Assembly (NCBI GenBank): GCA_964558325.1
Contig: CAZLCX010000005.1
Span: forward strand, 1 to 64,000
Direction: 5' to 3'
Length of the DNA: 64,000 bases
DNA from: Halonatronomonas sp964558325
GTDB lineage: Bacteria > Bacillota > Halanaerobiia > Halanaerobiales > Halarsenatibacteraceae
The notes under the pieces were generated by a model. The model did not search any database and was not told the DNA's origin. It was given only the letters and a program-made list of their open reading frames with translations. A program made the translations under genes and the position numbers. Positions 62,025-64,000 of this stretch are shown here, in pieces. Within the stretch, counting starts at the first letter, position 1. Every line of letters begins with the position of its first letter.

Positions 62025-62632
62025 TCGGGATAATTGATTATGGTGCAGGCAATATTGGTAATGTCGAGAGGGCTTTTAAATATTTGAATGAAGAGGCCTC
62101 TATAATAGATAGTGGCAAAGATATTAGTAATGACCTATCACTGTTAGTTTTGCCAGGGGTTGGTTCTTTTGCAGCAGGTATGGCAGGTCTTGAGAAAAGA
62201 AATTTAGTAAAACCGATAATTGAATATATAGAGTCAGATAAGCCTTTTTTAGGTATCTGTCTGGGCCTCCAATTGTTATTTGCAGAAAGCCAGGAAAGTG
62301 AGCTAAAATCAGGTTTAGGGATTTTTGCTGAAGAATGCTTAAGGTTTGATTCAGCTAAAATAAAAAGGGTTCCTCAGATTGGCTGGAATAAGATAGAGAC
62401 TATTGAAGAATCAGGAGTATTTAATGAACTGCCTGATCATTATTTTTATTTTGTTCATAGTTATTTTGTGCCGGTGATTGCTGGTTTAACAGTTGCTAAG
62501 TCTGATTACGGCGGCCAGGAGTTTACAGCGATTCTTAATAGGGAGAATATCTGGGGGATTCAGCCCCATCCGGAAAAGAGTGGCAGGACAGGATTGAAGT
62601 TTTTAGAGAATTTGATTGGAGTGATTAAATGA
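62021..62632 (+). CDS. hisH: Imidazole glycerol phosphate synthase subunit HisH (glutaminase)
   Basis: The protein has 203 residues from TTG 62021 (MIGIIDYGAGNIGNVERAF). It is a class I glutaminase with the nucleophile in LGICLGLQLLFA and the catalytic IQPHPEKSG histidine. It channels ammonia to HisF. It overlaps hisB and hisA by 4 nt each. Confidence 0.96.
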   Translation: MIGIIDYGAGNIGNVERAFKYLNEEASIIDSGKDISNDLSLLVLPGVGSFAAGMAGLEKRNLVKPIIEYIESDKPFLGICLGLQLLFAESQESELKSGLGIFAEECLRFDSAKIKRVPQIGWNKIETIEESGVFNELPDHYFYFVHSYFVPVIAGLTVAKSDYGGQEFTAILNRENIWGIQPHPEKSGRTGLKFLENLIGVIK

Positions 62633-63339
62633 TTGTAATTCCAGCAATTGATATTATAGATGGTAAGGCAGTCAGATTAACGAAGGGTGATTATGATAGA
62701 AAGGAAGTAATGGACCAGGATCCTGTCGCCAGGGCTAAAGCATTTAAAGAAGATGGAGCCAGTGAAATTCATTTAGTCGATTTAGATGGTGCTAAAGCAG
62801 GTGAGCCAGTTAATCAGGATTTAATTGAGAAGATCTGTTCAATATCTGGAATAATAAGTCAGATAGGCGGTGGGATTAGAAATTTTGAGTTTGCAGAAGC
62901 ATATCTTGAATTTGCAGATGCTGTTGTGATTGGGACCGCAGCCATTAGGAAACCTGAATTGCCTGTTAAATTGGCTGAGGAATATGGTAGTGAAAGGGTT
63001 ATAGTAGGTCTAGATGCTAGAGAGGGTAGGATAGCTCTTTCTGGCTGGGAAGAGGAGACTGAAATACAAGTTGAAGAAGTAATTGAGGATTTTATCAGTA
63101 AAGGAATTAAACGCTTTATTTATACTGATATTGATAAGGACGGGATGTTGGAAGGTCCTAACTTTGAGTATATTGAAAGATTGTTAGATTATGGAGTTGA
63201 AATTACCGCATCAGGTGGTATTACTACTTTAGATGACTTAAAAAAGTTAGATTCTATTGGTGTTAACAGGGCAATAGTCGGTAAGGCTATTTATAAAGGG
63301 ATAATTGATGTTAAAAAAGTCTGGCAGGAGGGAATATAA
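62629..63339 (+). CDS. hisA: ProFAR isomerase HisA
   Basis: The protein has 236 residues forming a (beta/alpha)8 barrel with the two phosphate-binding halves (IPAIDIIDGKAVRLTKGDY, IGGGIR and ASGGI). Asp8 of AIDIIDG is the expected catalytic acid/base. It isomerises ProFAR to PRFAR. The ATG overlaps the hisH stop (ATGA). Confidence 0.96.
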   Translation: MIVIPAIDIIDGKAVRLTKGDYDRKEVMDQDPVARAKAFKEDGASEIHLVDLDGAKAGEPVNQDLIEKICSISGIISQIGGGIRNFEFAEAYLEFADAVVIGTAAIRKPELPVKLAEEYGSERVIVGLDAREGRIALSGWEEETEIQVEEVIEDFISKGIKRFIYTDIDKDGMLEGPNFEYIERLLDYGVEITASGGITTLDDLKKLDSIGVNRAIVGKAIYKGIIDVKKVWQEGI

Positions 63340-63340
63340 G

Positions 63341-64000
63341 ATGTTAACTAAAAGGTTAATACCCTGCCTGGATGTTAAAGATGGAAGGGTTGTTAAAGGA
63401 GAAAATTTTGTTGATTTAAAGGATCAGGGCGACCCAGTAGAGATGGCCAGGGATTACAATCTTTCTGGTGCTGATGAACTGGTTTTTTTAGATATTACTG
63501 CTACTAAAGAAAATAGGGAAACAATTAAAAATTTAGCAGTTAAAGTTTCAGAAACCCTTTTTATTCCCTTTACTGTTGGCGGCGGGATTAAATCAATTGC
63601 TGATTTTAAAGATTTAATTCAGGCTGGTGCTGATAAAGTTGCAATCAATTCGGCTGCTGTCAGAGAGCCTGATTTGATTACCAGGGCTGCCAGGGAATTT
63701 GGGAGTCAGGCTGTTGTTGTTGCTATTGACGCAAGAAAGAAGGCTTCTGGTTCTGGCTGGGAGGTCTTAATCAGTGGGGGCAGTAAAGAGACTGATCTAG
63801 ATTTAATTGACTGGGCTCAGAAAGTTGAAGAACTTGGCGCTGGAGAAATTCTATTGACCAGCATTGATGCTGATGGAACTAAAGCTGGTTATGATTTAGA
63901 ACAGTTAAAGGCTGTCAGCAATGTTATCGGGATTCCTCTGATAGCGTCAGGTGGAGCAGGTTCTCCAGAAGATTTATATGACGCCCTGACCGAAGGAGAG
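63341..64000 (+). CDS. hisF: Imidazole glycerol phosphate synthase subunit HisF (partial)
   Basis: The first 220 codons are in the window and the gene runs off the end. It starts MLTKRLIPCLDVKDGRVVKG, with the catalytic Asp11, DITATKENR, VGGGIKS and LLTSIDADGTKAGYDLE containing Asp in the barrel mouth, and IASGGAGS. It forms imidazole glycerol phosphate with HisH. GGAGGGAA precedes the ATG. hisI/hisE are presumably downstream. Confidence 0.97.
   Translation, partial: MLTKRLIPCLDVKDGRVVKGENFVDLKDQGDPVEMARDYNLSGADELVFLDITATKENRETIKNLAVKVSETLFIPFTVGGGIKSIADFKDLIQAGADKVAINSAAVREPDLITRAAREFGSQAVVVAIDARKKASGSGWEVLISGGSKETDLDLIDWAQKVEELGAGEILLTSIDADGTKAGYDLEQLKAVSNVIGIPLIASGGAGSPEDLYDALTEGE

Overview
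The window is AT-rich bacterial chromosome, dense and almost wholly co-directional, and reads as a strictly anaerobic, fermentative low-GC Firmicutes-type organism. The best guess is a Halanaerobiales-like lineage, inferred from gene content, the trimeric [FeFe] hydrogenase cluster, acidic proteins, and an oligopeptide-binding protein with a signal peptide but no lipobox, as a diderm would have. No tRNA, rRNA, CRISPR array, insertion sequence or prophage was seen.

Region 1 (1-19.4 kb) is the S10-spc-alpha superoperon: the end of tuf, rpsJ to rplO, secY, adk, map, a likely internal promoter, infA-rpmJ-rpsM-rpsK-rpsD-rpoA-rplQ, then ecfA1-ecfA2-ecfT (vitamin ECF module), truA, rplM and rpsI. 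rpmD (L30) is missing between rpsE and rplO. The run ends at two terminators, one of them bidirectional, facing a convergent minus-strand oligopeptide ABC cluster (oppA-oppB-oppC, no ATPase genes) with a long structured leader.

Region 2 (23.4-36.5 kb) holds an AmmeMemoRadiSam-type trio (LigB/Memo-like protein, AMMECR1 protein, radical SAM enzyme), glmM, a glmS ribozyme, glmS, acpS, nnr, a CBS protein, an unusual DbpA-domain/SF1 helicase, a mazEF toxin-antitoxin pair whose promoter carries a perfect inverted repeat, an L-asparaginase II family gene and an amidohydrolase.

Region 3 (36.5-45.6 kb) is the most interesting. A 659-bp gene-free gap contains a candidate noncoding transcript with its own extended -10 promoter, an approximately 250-nt quasi-repeat in strict 11-nt phase, and an intrinsic terminator. 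It is followed by a promoter with a Rex-like site and the hydrogenase operon. The first half is a probable redox/H2 signalling module (DRTGG protein, RsbW-like ATPase, sensory-type HydS lacking the proton-transfer cysteine and lacking PAS, second DRTGG protein, PHP protein). The second half is the electron-bifurcating hydrogenase (HydC, a second orphan GHKL ATPase, a 2Fe-2S ferredoxin, HydB, HydA).

Region 4 (45.6-64 kb) contains a class V aminotransferase, tsaE-tsaB-tsaD (t6A tRNA modification), a radical SAM/PDZ/DUF512-like protein with a rearranged domain order, CIRCE-controlled groES-groEL, guaA with a TrpR-like regulator, an EIIC-like membrane protein and a COG2509-type flavoprotein, then the histidine operon hisZ-G-D-C-B-H-A-F, which runs off the end of the window.
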